Shown one piece after another: positions 1-5,644 of a stretch of 9,413 bases of DNA. Position numbers and translations under genes: made by a program. Each line of letters opens with the position of its first letter. The stretch's first letter is position 1. The stretch is from the NCBI GenBank assembly GCA_018829865.1, contig JAHJTR010000138.1:1-9413 (forward strand), written 5' to 3'. The stretch comes from Patescibacteria group bacterium. GTDB taxonomy: Bacteria > Patescibacteriota > Gracilibacteria > UBA1369 > JAHJTR01. The notes beneath the pieces were generated by a model, which searched no databases, was not told where the DNA came from, and saw only the letters and a program-made list of their open reading frames with translations.

Positions 1-225
1 AACGGGTTTACTTGGGTGCACGGTTTCGGGGGTGTCTATTCCAATCAGGCGCAGGCTCTCATCCTTGCCATTGATGTCTACTACAACGGTGTCGCCGTCT
101 ACTACTCTGACTACTTCGTATAATTGACTGTTTAAGACACTCGTTTGCAGATCTTCAGCTTCCGGTACGCAGCCTGTTAGAGAGAGAATTGTGAGAAGTG
201 CTATAATGGTGGATATTTTTTTCAT
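1..225 (-). CDS. Thermonuclease-family (SNase-like) lipoprotein, 3' part cut off by the window edge
   Basis: Reading leftward from the ATG at 225, the first 75 codons give a lipoprotein signal peptide (MKKISTIIALLTILSLTGC) with lipobox LTGC and lipidated Cys19, so the mature protein should be anchored on the outer face of the cytoplasmic membrane. Residues 38-75 match the start of the staphylococcal nuclease fold: VVDGDTV carries the two metal-binding Asp (Asp43, Asp45), and RLIGIDTPETVHP carries the catalytic Arg59, Asp64 and Glu67, equivalent to Arg35, Asp40 and Glu43 of Staphylococcus nuclease. Family members are calcium-dependent nucleases that cut DNA and RNA; a role in scavenging external nucleic acid would suit a reduced genome, but that is inference. 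The remainder, including the second catalytic Arg, lies outside the window. No Shine-Dalgarno precedes the start. Confidence 0.9.
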   Translation of the reverse strand, partial: MKKISTIIALLTILSLTGCVPEAEDLQTSVLNSQLYEVVRVVDGDTVVVDINGKDESLRLIGIDTPETVHPSKPV

Positions 226-251
226 TTTGTTTTGATTATTTTTTTGAGATT

Positions 252-281
252 ATTGTAGATTTGGGAAAAATGCAAATCTAC
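252..281 (-). promoter_or_regulatory. Putative promoter and operator of the nuclease gene
   Basis: On the minus strand TACAAT (257-252) is a good -10 box, 26 bases before the ATG; the -35 region (280-275, TAGATT) is weak. A perfect 9-bp inverted repeat, GTAGATTTG (255-263) and CAAATCTAC (273-281), spaced by 9 bases, overlaps both boxes. Such dyad symmetry over a promoter suggests a repressor site. As the region lies between divergent genes it might also affect the rightward promoter 30 bases away. It is not followed by a T run, so a terminator is unlikely. Confidence 0.45.
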
Positions 282-309
282 TGAATTAAATTTTTCTTCC
301 TCCTAATAT

Positions 310-338
310 TTGCCTAAAAAAAACTCTTACAGTATATT
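310..338 (+). promoter_or_regulatory. Promoter of the coiled-coil/FIST operon
   Basis: TTGCCT (310-315) and TATATT (333-338) are separated by 17 bases, matching the sigma-70 type consensus at 4/6 and 5/6 positions. Transcription would start near 345, leaving a leader of about 23 bases before the ATG at 368. Confidence 0.55.
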
Positions 339-367
339 TAGACAAATAAAAAATAAATATCGAAGAA

Positions 368-700
368 ATGCATAGAATACTGATTCGACAGCTTAAGAAA
401 TATATTGAAGATCCGAATAGCATTTCAGGTGAATGGCAAGAATTTATTAAGGCTGTTGATGGTGCGTATAGAAATGCTGATGATGACAGGATATTAGCTG
501 AAAGGTCACTTGAAATCAGCTCAAAGGAAATGTCGGTTATTAATGAAAAGTTGAAAAAAGAGGTTATTGAGTCGGAAGCAAAGGCTGAAAAACTTAGAGA
601 AATGAATAGCTTTTTGGTTAATCGCGAGCTGAAGATGATTGAGCTTAAGGAGCGGATTAAAGAGCTTGAGTGTGTTATTAGCGATTTAAATAATAAATAA
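368..700 (+). CDS. Small coiled-coil protein resembling the N-terminal segment of PAS-type histidine kinases
   Basis: A 110-residue protein. Residues 5-55 (IRQLKKYIEDPN...EWQEFIKAVDGAY...DDDRILAERSLEISSKEM) resemble the conserved segment that precedes PAS and kinase domains in many bacterial sensor kinases. Residues 56-108 are a strongly charged heptad-like helix including VNRELKMIELKERIKELE, a linker type found in the same proteins. No PAS, HisKA or ATPase domain follows: the stop comes right after the coil. It is therefore a stand-alone dimerising or adaptor piece rather than a kinase. The FIST gene starts 18 bases downstream with no promoter in between, so the two are very likely co-transcribed and may act together. 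No Shine-Dalgarno is evident. The family recall is from memory; the coiled coil is visible in the sequence. Function unknown. Confidence 0.8.
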   Translation: MHRILIRQLKKYIEDPNSISGEWQEFIKAVDGAYRNADDDRILAERSLEISSKEMSVINEKLKKEVIESEAKAEKLREMNSFLVNRELKMIELKERIKELECVISDLNNK

Positions 701-718
701 TAATTTAACTTCTCTACT

Positions 719-1861
719 ATGAAAACTGAACAACGCATGTGGGAAAAAGAAAACGATTGGAAAATGATATCTGAAAAGATGAATGAAAAACCTCAATTAG
801 TATTGGTTTTTAGCAGTCGACAAATTCTGGAAAAACCTGAGACTTTTGAGGAAGTAAAATCTTTTTACCCGGAATCACATATTCTGATGTGTTCTACCGC
901 CGGTGAAATCATGGGAACGCAGGTTAATGATAACTCTATTTCTATTACTGCAATTTACTTTGAGAAAACAGAGGTCGCTTTTTCTGAGGTTAATATTGAT
1001 GAAATTGGAGGTAGCGTTGATGCGGGCAAAAAAATCGGTGAAGATTTGACTAAAGATAATTTAGCACATGTACTTGTATTTTCTGATGGGACAAAAGCTA
1101 ATGGCACGGAGTTGGTGGCCGGACTGACCGAGAAACTTCCTAAAAATGTTACTGTGACGGGCGGACTAGTAGGCGATGCTGCTGATTTTAAAAAGACCGT
1201 TGTAGGTCTGGATAAAATACCTGAGCAGGGTAAAATTGTTGGGATTGGCCTTTATGGCAAGGACTTGAAAATTGGCTATGGCTCACTGGGTGGATGGGAT
1301 AATTTTGGGCCTGATAGAATTATTACGAAGTCAAAAAATAACGTTTTATTTGAGCTGGATAATAAGCCTGCATTGGATCTTTACAAGGAATATCTTGGCG
1401 ATAAAGCAAAAGAGCTGCCGGGGTCAGGGCTGCTGTTCCCTCTTAGTTTGAAGATGGGAAATATTGAAGTAGTGAGAACTCTTCTTGCTGTAAATGAAGA
1501 AGATAAATCTATAACCTTTGCCGGTGATATGCCTGAGGGTGTTTCTGCAAGATTGATGAAAGCCAATTTTGAAAGGCTTATTGATGGGGCTGCCGGGGCG
1601 GCAAATACGGCTTATACCGAAATAGGTGGTGATGAAAAAAATAAGGCGCAGTTGGCATTACTTATCAGTTGTGTGGGTAGAAAGCTTGTACTTAAGGATA
1701 GGATTGAAGAAGAAACTGAGGCTGTTAGTTTGGCGATTGGGAGTAATACTCCGATGACCGGGTTTTATTCTTATGGCGAGATTTGTCCTACGTCGGCGGC
1801 TGAAAACCAATGTCAATTGCATAATCAAACTATGACAATTACTACTTTTTTGGAGGTTTAG
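719..1861 (+). CDS. FIST-domain signal transduction protein (FIST_N plus FIST_C)
   Basis: The 380-residue protein has the full FIST layout. The N-terminal domain (about 25-215) shows CSTAGEI (58-64), GGLVGDAA (148-155) and the glycine-rich GYGSLGGWDNFGP (186-198). The C-terminal FIST_C domain (about 216-380) ends with GFYSYGEICP (348-357) and CQLHNQTMTITTF (365-377). FIST proteins are proposed intracellular ligand sensors, thought to bind small molecules such as amino acids, and are often coupled to histidine kinases, cyclases or chemotaxis receptors. Here there is no fused output domain and no signal peptide, so it should be cytosolic and pass its signal to a partner. The coiled-coil protein encoded 18 bases upstream is the obvious candidate. 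The start at 719 is the first ATG after the upstream stop and has no Shine-Dalgarno. Identity is secure; ligand and partner are inference. Confidence 0.93.
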   Translation: MKTEQRMWEKENDWKMISEKMNEKPQLVLVFSSRQILEKPETFEEVKSFYPESHILMCSTAGEIMGTQVNDNSISITAIYFEKTEVAFSEVNIDEIGGSVDAGKKIGEDLTKDNLAHVLVFSDGTKANGTELVAGLTEKLPKNVTVTGGLVGDAADFKKTVVGLDKIPEQGKIVGIGLYGKDLKIGYGSLGGWDNFGPDRIITKSKNNVLFELDNKPALDLYKEYLGDKAKELPGSGLLFPLSLKMGNIEVVRTLLAVNEEDKSITFAGDMPEGVSARLMKANFERLIDGAAGAANTAYTEIGGDEKNKAQLALLISCVGRKLVLKDRIEEETEAVSLAIGSNTPMTGFYSYGEICPTSAAENQCQLHNQTMTITTFLEV

Positions 1862-1940
1862 TAGTTGGATAATGGTTGCTTAGTGTTTGTATTGGCTTTA
1901 AACATCTTATACACTGGATATGTTTTACATATGTGAATCT

Positions 1941-1953
1941 TATAATTAATTCT
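1941..1953 (+). promoter_or_regulatory. -10 box immediately before the HD hydrolase start
   Basis: A perfect TATAAT (1941-1946) ends 7 bases before the ATG at 1954, so a transcript starting from it would begin at or next to the start codon. There is no convincing -35 at 15-18 bases. It supports the choice of ATG 1954 over the TTG at 1876 in the same frame, which would place the promoter inside the gene. Confidence 0.4.
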
Positions 1954-2559
1954 ATGGTTAATAATTTAGTTGATTTAGCGGAAGAGTACTGCAAGCATTT
2001 TCATAAGTCTCAAAAAAGAAAAGGAGGGAATCAGGAACCTTATATTTCGCACCCATTTGCGGTAAGGGATATTATGGTTAAATATGGTTGTGGGAATCCT
2101 GAGAACCAAGCTATTGCTTTATTGCATGACACAATTGAAGATACAGTTCTTGGTGAACATAAGAGCGAAATTGAAAAGAGATTTGGGATGGCTGTCTATC
2201 ATGGTGTGTATGTGCTATCAAGAAATACCCCGGGGAAACATGCTCAAAAATTAGATCCATTATTTAGGATGTATGGAGTGGAATATATAGATGAACACGG
2301 ACTTCTAACTCCCAAGGCTTATAAACTAAGGCTTCTTTTCTCTAAGGAATCGATAAAAAGAATAAAAATTGCAGATATGATCCATAATACAACTGCATTG
2401 CCTGACTTGAGTGATGATGGAATTAGGCGGAAGATCAAAGACGCTGAAACATTTTATATTCCTATTGGTAAAGCAATTGCTCCGGTTATGGTAAAAGAAT
2501 TGGAGCAAAATATTGAGAATTACAAAAACTCCAAACATTATGAAAGGCTGATCGGGTGA
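1954..2559 (+). CDS. Single-domain HD phosphohydrolase of the RelA/SpoT (MESH1-like) hydrolase type
   Basis: The 201-residue protein is an HD-domain metalloenzyme. Visible ligands are His33 (ISHP), His58-Asp59 with Glu62-Asp63 (LLHDTIEDT), and Asp141 in KIADMIHN. This H...HD...ED...D pattern with LLHDxxED and xxADxxHN is that of the (p)ppGpp 3'-pyrophosphohydrolase domain of SpoT and of stand-alone small alarmone hydrolases (MESH1/SAH). No synthetase, TGS or ACT domain is present, and the length fits the stand-alone form. It probably removes pyrophosphate from a nucleotide using Mn2+, with (p)ppGpp or NADPH as possible substrates; the exact substrate cannot be read from sequence. The TTG at 1876 would add 26 residues rich in hydrophobic and aromatic residues, unlike the family, so ATG 1954 is preferred. 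The gene lies 92 bases after the FIST gene on the same strand. Confidence 0.85.
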   Translation: MVNNLVDLAEEYCKHFHKSQKRKGGNQEPYISHPFAVRDIMVKYGCGNPENQAIALLHDTIEDTVLGEHKSEIEKRFGMAVYHGVYVLSRNTPGKHAQKLDPLFRMYGVEYIDEHGLLTPKAYKLRLLFSKESIKRIKIADMIHNTTALPDLSDDGIRRKIKDAETFYIPIGKAIAPVMVKELEQNIENYKNSKHYERLIG

Positions 2560-2679
2560 TTTTGGGGATATGTAGAACTGCTTGAACTTTTTAGGGTTAT
2601 TTTGTGACGTTTGTTTGTAAGATGGAGAACTTGGGTATTTTATATGGTTTGCGTGTAAAGCGCCAAGTAAATAAAGCTT
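2560..2679. other. Intergenic gap between convergent genes
   Basis: This stretch separates the HD gene (rightward) from the reconstructed end of the HEPN-like gene (leftward, stop at 2680-2682). It holds only a weak pairing, ACTTGG with CCAAGT across a 28-base loop, and no hairpin with a T run, so no intrinsic terminator can be supported. Confidence 0.4.
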
Positions 2680-2754
2680 TTAATATTTTTCAATTCTCTC
2701 AATGATTACACTTGCCTTAGAAAAAACATCATTTATATCCTTTTTTGAATATTT

Positions 2755-2876
2755 AGGGCGCACTGAAAAACGCGTATCGCGGCGTTGGCTTCACCATTTT
2801 GCACCTCAACGTACCGGTGTACGTCTCGGCACAAAATGGCTTGCCGCCTTGCGATACACGTTTTTCAGTACACCCT
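2755..2876 (-). repeat. Long near-perfect hairpin inside the MITE-like element
   Basis: The arms 2755-2780 and 2851-2876 pair at 23 of 26 positions. Further inside, GCCATTTTG-type segments pair (2793-2802 with 2830-2840) and the tip is ACGTAC / GTACGT (2809-2814, 2819-2824) around a 4-base loop. The three outer mismatches (2759/2872, 2761/2870, 2773/2858) are C opposite A on the plus strand, which become G-U pairs in RNA copied from the other strand, the strand that carries the HEPN-like gene. Confidence 0.7.
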
Positions 2877-2943
2877 GCTTAGTTTGTATTTTTGGTTAAA
2901 TATGTTTTAATACTGGTGATTTTTGTGTTTTTCAGTGCGCCCT
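2755..2943. mobile_element. 189-bp MITE-like element inserted in the HEPN-like gene
   Basis: The element begins AGGGCGCACTGAAAAAC (2755-2771) and ends with the exact reverse complement (2927-2943), 17-bp perfect terminal inverted repeats. It is flanked by ATTT on both sides (2751-2754 and 2944-2947), a 4-bp target duplication. It has no coding capacity for a transposase, so it must be moved by one supplied elsewhere, which fits a miniature inverted-repeat element. The insertion is confirmed by the host gene: deleting the element and one ATTT restores an open frame. An internal inverted copy of the terminus (2860-2876, 15 of 17 bases identical) closes a long hairpin over its left two thirds; 2877-2926 is AT-rich with no visible structure. 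The transposase family is not recognised. Confidence 0.82.
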
Positions 2944-3471
2944 ATTTATCATCAACTTCCTTAAGCCCGTAAGGATGTATACTATTTCTTGCTTTTCTTA
3001 TTTCTTCAGATTTATCAAATAAATCTCTCGTAAATAATCCACTTCTTTTGGCTGCCCTGTTTAAATCTATTAAATTAGTATCATCGGAAAGTTTTTTTGA
3101 TTTCAATACTTTTTTTATCCCGCATATTTTTTCTTTTCCTGATATATCATATAGTATTTTGCAATCTGAATATTTTTCTTCCTCCCCCATAACATCTTCC
3201 GCCTTTATCCTTTCTGATTTGATTAGTTCATCCAGTTTATAATGGATTAATCTTTCTATAATGGATGCTGTATAAATTATTATTGTTTTAAATGTGGAGT
3301 AAATGACTGATCCCGGTAATTGATATATTTCCTCAAGAGAAACGAGAAAAACAATATACTGCATTTTTTATCGCAATATTTTCTTTAAGTATTTCATTAT
3401 CAATAAACGAAAACTTAGTATTTTTAAGGTGCTCTACTTTTACAACTTTGATAGAACTGTGAAATTTCGTT

Positions 3472-3642
3472 TTAGCCATTTCCAAGAAGTTTGCTTAGTG
3501 AAGGATAACCGATTTCTTTAAGGTAGTTCCCAAGTTTTTTATCATTACGCACACCAAAATCTTTACCATACATTTTTTCTATGGTTCCCATTTGAGTATC
3601 AGCTCTTTTATGTCTAAATTGTCCTGTTTTGGTGCGACTCAT
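3472..3642 (-). CDS. Small 56-residue protein, putative antitoxin partner of the HEPN-like gene
   Basis: The ORF runs from ATG 3642 to TAA 3474-3472 and encodes a basic, polar protein beginning MSRTKTGQFRHKRADTQMGT and continuing with IEKMYGKDFGVRNDKKLGNY and a C-terminal YPSLSKLLGNG. Its stop overlaps the start of the next gene (ATGGCTAA, 8 bases), so translation of the two is probably coupled. I recognise the MGTIEKxYGxDFGVRxDxxL pattern as a recurring conserved small protein but can name no function. An antitoxin or accessory role is inferred from size, position upstream of a HEPN-like gene and the overlap. Unlike its neighbour, this gene appears intact. A TATAAT lies 10 bases before its ATG. 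Confidence 0.7.
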   Translation of the reverse strand: MSRTKTGQFRHKRADTQMGTIEKMYGKDFGVRNDKKLGNYLKEIGYPSLSKLLGNG

Positions 3643-3658
3643 TTTGTATTTGATTATA
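3643..3658 (-). promoter_or_regulatory. -10 box of the two-gene HEPN unit
   Basis: On the minus strand a perfect TATAAT (3658-3653) ends 10 bases before ATG 3642, giving a predicted leader of only about 4 bases. No good -35 is seen, and the flanking DNA is very AT-rich, so chance occurrence is possible. Confidence 0.35.
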
Positions 3659-3785
3659 TTCTATATTGAGTATATATGATTTTTTGATTGTTTTAAATAA
3701 ATTCAATAAAAATTTTATCTATTGCGAGTAATAATCATTTCCTAGCTAGCTTTAATAATCTATTCTAATAATCTTATCTTTATGT

Positions 3786-3833
3786 TGGTAGCATGGCTGG
3801 ATTTGAACCAGCGGTCCGCCGCGGCGGATTATG
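3786..3833 (-). pseudogene. 3' fragment of a CAU-anticodon tRNA with a palindrome in its variable region
   Basis: On the minus strand the segment starts at CATAA, as in the anticodon loop of a tRNA with anticodon CAU, has an intact T arm (GCTGG TTCAAAT CCAGC, 3812-3796) and ends in ACCA (3789-3786). The acceptor strand between T arm and ACCA has 6 bases rather than 7, the variable region is 11 bases, and no matching 5' half (expected near TAGCATG) was found upstream. A perfect 14-base palindrome, TCCGCCGCGGCGGA (3815-3828), covers the stem/variable region. Twenty bases around the T arm match tRNA-Ile at 7614-7962. It is best read as a decayed tRNA remnant or an old integration scar. Confidence 0.6.
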
Positions 3834-3880
3834 TTTGTTTGCTCTTTTTAAAGTCTTTTTAGTATTAGTTATAGCTTTTT

Positions 3881-3936
3881 GCCCTTCTTCGCCAAGGCTT
3901 CGAAGGGCATTTTACGCGTTGCGTAAAATGGTGGGC
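3881..3936. repeat. 56-bp double-hairpin repeat, copy 1
   Basis: Identical over 56 bases to the copy at 7566-7621. It contains a GC-rich hairpin (GCCCTTC ... GAAGGGC, 3881-3908) and a perfect 9-bp hairpin ATTTTACGC-GTT-GCGTAAAAT (3909-3929), and ends TGGTGGGC, which on the minus strand reads GCCCACCA, the last 8 bases of tRNA-Ile. Weaker similarity extends about 20 bases upstream (TCTTTTT...ATAGCTTTTT in both copies). Confidence 0.85.
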
Positions 3937-4156
3937 TGTTTCGGTTGAGTTTTGAACTGTTTGAGCTAATCTATAATAGAATTGGTGGTCTGTTTAAAAA
4001 GTCATTTCAAATGTATTGATGTTGTGTTTATAAAGCAAGTTAAAGGCAACAAAACGTTCGAACTTCCTACCCTATTCCCTGCCAGTAAAGCCAGAACTGA
4101 AATATAGGATAAATTAAGCTATTCATTCGCTTCCTATTTGAGTATTACTATTAATT
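3937..4156. other. Non-coding stretch with short dispersed repeats
   Basis: No gene is supported here. It holds one copy of TTGATGTTGTGTTTATAA (4016-4033) and one of GTTCGAACTTCCT (4056-4068), both of which recur in the gap after the membrane protein gene (5495-5512 and 5464-5476). The similarity continues weakly beyond the second motif (CCCTATTCCCTG here, CCACTATGCCCTG there). Confidence 0.6.
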
Positions 4157-4183
4157 TTGATAGCATCAGTACAACTTTATAAT
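4157..4183 (+). promoter_or_regulatory. Promoter of the membrane protein gene
   Basis: TTGATA (4157-4162, 5/6 of consensus) and a perfect TATAAT (4178-4183) are separated by 15 bases, slightly short. Transcription would begin near 4190, only about 3 bases before ATG 4193, so the mRNA would be almost leaderless. The TTG at 4157, in frame with the gene, is part of this promoter and not the start. Confidence 0.5.
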
Positions 4184-4192
4184 AAAAAAAAC

Positions 4193-5452
4193 ATGAAAAA
4201 AGCTATAAAATTATTGATCTTAATTATTTTCGCGAGCAGTCTTATATTATTTCCAGCTTCAGTATTTGCTACTGGGCCGGGAGCAGGAATTGCAGGCGCA
4301 TTTGAGATGATTTTTTATATGATTGTAAGAACAGCGCTGATTATTATGTTCATTTCTACTCTCATAATTTATTGCATAATTTATCTATTAGACAGAAAGG
4401 CAGGTTGGCAATGGAAAAGATTCTTTTTCATTCTCTTTATCTCATTAATATTTGCTGTCACAAGTGGAATACTAGTATCAGCTCTTAAGGATATATTAGG
4501 CTCTCTAACAATTGGTGCTATTGTATTTTTTATCTTTGGAGTTATTACCGGTACAATTATTGGCTATTTTCTTTACCAAATATTTTTTAAAGTCATAGCA
4601 AATAAAAAAAGTACTAAAACATTAATATCAATCTGGATTATTACTCTCATTATTACTTTTCTGAGAATTTTTATTTTTAACGCAGTCACATATGACCATC
4701 CAAAATTCTCGTTTTCTTACCCTGAATATCTTTCTATTTCTACAAGATTCGAAGAGGCAAAACACGATATGCCTTTAATAGGTGATGAAGATAATGCCAA
4801 TGAATATCCTATTAAAGTAGAAAATATAAGTATGTCCAAATCTGAACCAACAGTTATTCTTATCAAAGATAATGATCACAATTTATACACAGTATATATT
4901 TATAATATAAGATCTGGTAATGAACTTTCTATTATTCTATCTAGCTTAGAATTCAAAGAAAAACGTGAAGTTAAACCACTCCCCACTCCCATCCCAACTC
5001 CAATTCCTAAAACAACAGCTCAACTTATAAGTGAAATTGATAACTGGACAACATTTGCTGAATATAATGGAATAGCTAGTGCAAAATTCAAATATCCAAA
5101 AGAGGTAAAATTTGAATCTGAAGATTCGCAGAATGCAACCATAGACTTAGAATGGTGCGGTGTTTCATATAGTTTAATTAACAGCTATTCATCAGATGAA
5201 GGAATTGATTATCCTGTTAATCAAGTACTAGGAGTATCCAATAAATGGAATGAAAAAATTGGTAATAATACTTTTTGGGTGGCTAATGGCATTAATCCTT
5301 CATTTATAGGTTGTCAGTATCTAATTAAGGAACCAAATCACTCTTTCTATCATAAATTTACTACTTGGGGCGTCAGTTGTGACGGGGAAAAAGGAGATAT
5401 CGAAAAGTATAAGCTAATTAAAAAAATAATTACAACATTGGAGTTTAGATAA
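4193..5452 (+). CDS. Membrane protein with signal peptide, four membrane segments and duplicated C-terminal extracytoplasmic module
   Basis: The 419-residue protein starts at MKKAIKLLILIIF, a signal peptide ending near SVFA-TG (residue 27). Four hydrophobic segments follow at about 41-66, 77-98, 104-135 and 143-163, which places residues 165-419 outside the membrane if the signal is cleaved. That region holds two similar modules: 171-255 opens with FSFSYPEYL and ends IILSSLEF; 296-418 opens with AKFKYPKEV and ends KIITTLEF. They are joined by a proline linker, PLPTPIPTPIP (263-272). The F-x-YP opening and T/SLEF end resemble small PsbP/Mog1-like secreted modules, a tentative comparison. The second module has three cysteines (322, 374, 396). 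Function unknown. G+C is low, about 30%. In-frame TTG 4157 is rejected because it lies in the promoter and precedes a clear signal peptide. Confidence 0.8.
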   Translation: MKKAIKLLILIIFASSLILFPASVFATGPGAGIAGAFEMIFYMIVRTALIIMFISTLIIYCIIYLLDRKAGWQWKRFFFILFISLIFAVTSGILVSALKDILGSLTIGAIVFFIFGVITGTIIGYFLYQIFFKVIANKKSTKTLISIWIITLIITFLRIFIFNAVTYDHPKFSFSYPEYLSISTRFEEAKHDMPLIGDEDNANEYPIKVENISMSKSEPTVILIKDNDHNLYTVYIYNIRSGNELSIILSSLEFKEKREVKPLPTPIPTPIPKTTAQLISEIDNWTTFAEYNGIASAKFKYPKEVKFESEDSQNATIDLEWCGVSYSLINSYSSDEGIDYPVNQVLGVSNKWNEKIGNNTFWVANGINPSFIGCQYLIKEPNHSFYHKFTTWGVSCDGEKGDIEKYKLIKKIITTLEFR

Positions 5453-5644
5453 GACTTATCCCAGTTCGAACTTCCTCCACTATGCCCTGACAAGTTGATG
5501 TTGTGTTTATAATCAAGTCTTTTGGGAAATAGCCTACCTGACTCGCCTTAGTATATTAGGCAGGAGGTAGTAGATGAGTTTAGAATTTAATTTAGGTGAA
5601 ATTTCTAATTTTTCTTTTTCGTGTTTTATTTTGTCCCCCTAAAA
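5453..5644. other. Intergenic gap with dispersed repeats and an imperfect hairpin
   Basis: It contains GTTCGAACTTCCT (5464-5476) followed directly by TTGATGTTGTGTTTATAA (5495-5512), the same two motifs as at 4016-4068 but in the opposite order. An imperfect hairpin spans 5534-5570 (CTACCTG ... GCCT ... AGGC, CAGG, AGGTAG). AGGTAGTAGATGAGTTTAGA (5565-5584) matches 18 of 20 bases at 7318-7337. No T run follows the hairpin, so terminator function is doubtful. Confidence 0.5.

Larger units (their letters stand above)
2680..3479 (-). pseudogene. HEPN-like protein gene, broken by a frameshift and a MITE-like insertion
   Basis: The gene starts at ATG 3479 (MAKTKFHSSIKVV...) and runs in one frame to a TGA at 3333-3335. 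Homology-like sequence continues one frame over (VSLEEIYQLPGSVIYSTFKT...), so one surplus base lies in the run of five T (minus strand, 3351-3347). The second part reaches RKARNSIHPYGLKEVDDK and stops at a TAG formed by the end of an inserted element (2755-2943). Removing the element and one ATTT copy continues the frame as YSKKDINDVFSKASVIIERIEKY and a TAA at 2682-2680. The repaired protein is 201 residues, mostly helical, with an R-x6-H / RN-x2-H motif (Arg161, Arg164, Asn165, His168) of the kind found in HEPN RNases, which often serve as toxins. Its start overlaps the 56-residue gene by 8 bases. As it stands the locus can only yield pieces. Family assignment comes from the motif and helical pattern. 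Confidence 0.75.

Noticed and set aside
286..738. 150-codon open frame on the minus strand
   Set aside because: It is antisense to the coiled-coil gene; its serine/leucine/isoleucine-rich translation is the usual complement of a lysine/glutamate-rich coding frame.
1876..1953. TTG start giving the HD protein 26 extra residues
   Set aside because: The extension is hydrophobic and unlike HD hydrolases, and a perfect -10 box lies inside it; ATG 1954 is preferred.
2557..2640. UGA read as glycine, as in Gracilibacteria/SR1
   Set aside because: The HD gene ends well at TGA 2557-2559 at the length expected of the family, and read-through would append a sequence without domain character.
2702..2899. 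Open frame of 65 codons on the plus strand
   Set aside because: It reads through the 3' remnant of the HEPN-like gene in antisense and then the MITE hairpin; it has no start signals and its sequence is explained by those two features.
3834..4156. A second group I intron upstream of the tRNA fragment
   Set aside because: The base before CATAA is A rather than the required G, and no P/Q/R/S core motifs or tRNA 5' half were found.
4016..5512. Integron attC sites
   Set aside because: The repeats lack the conserved GTTRRRY core with paired inner boxes, and no integron integrase is present; only a loose analogy to cassette junctions remains.
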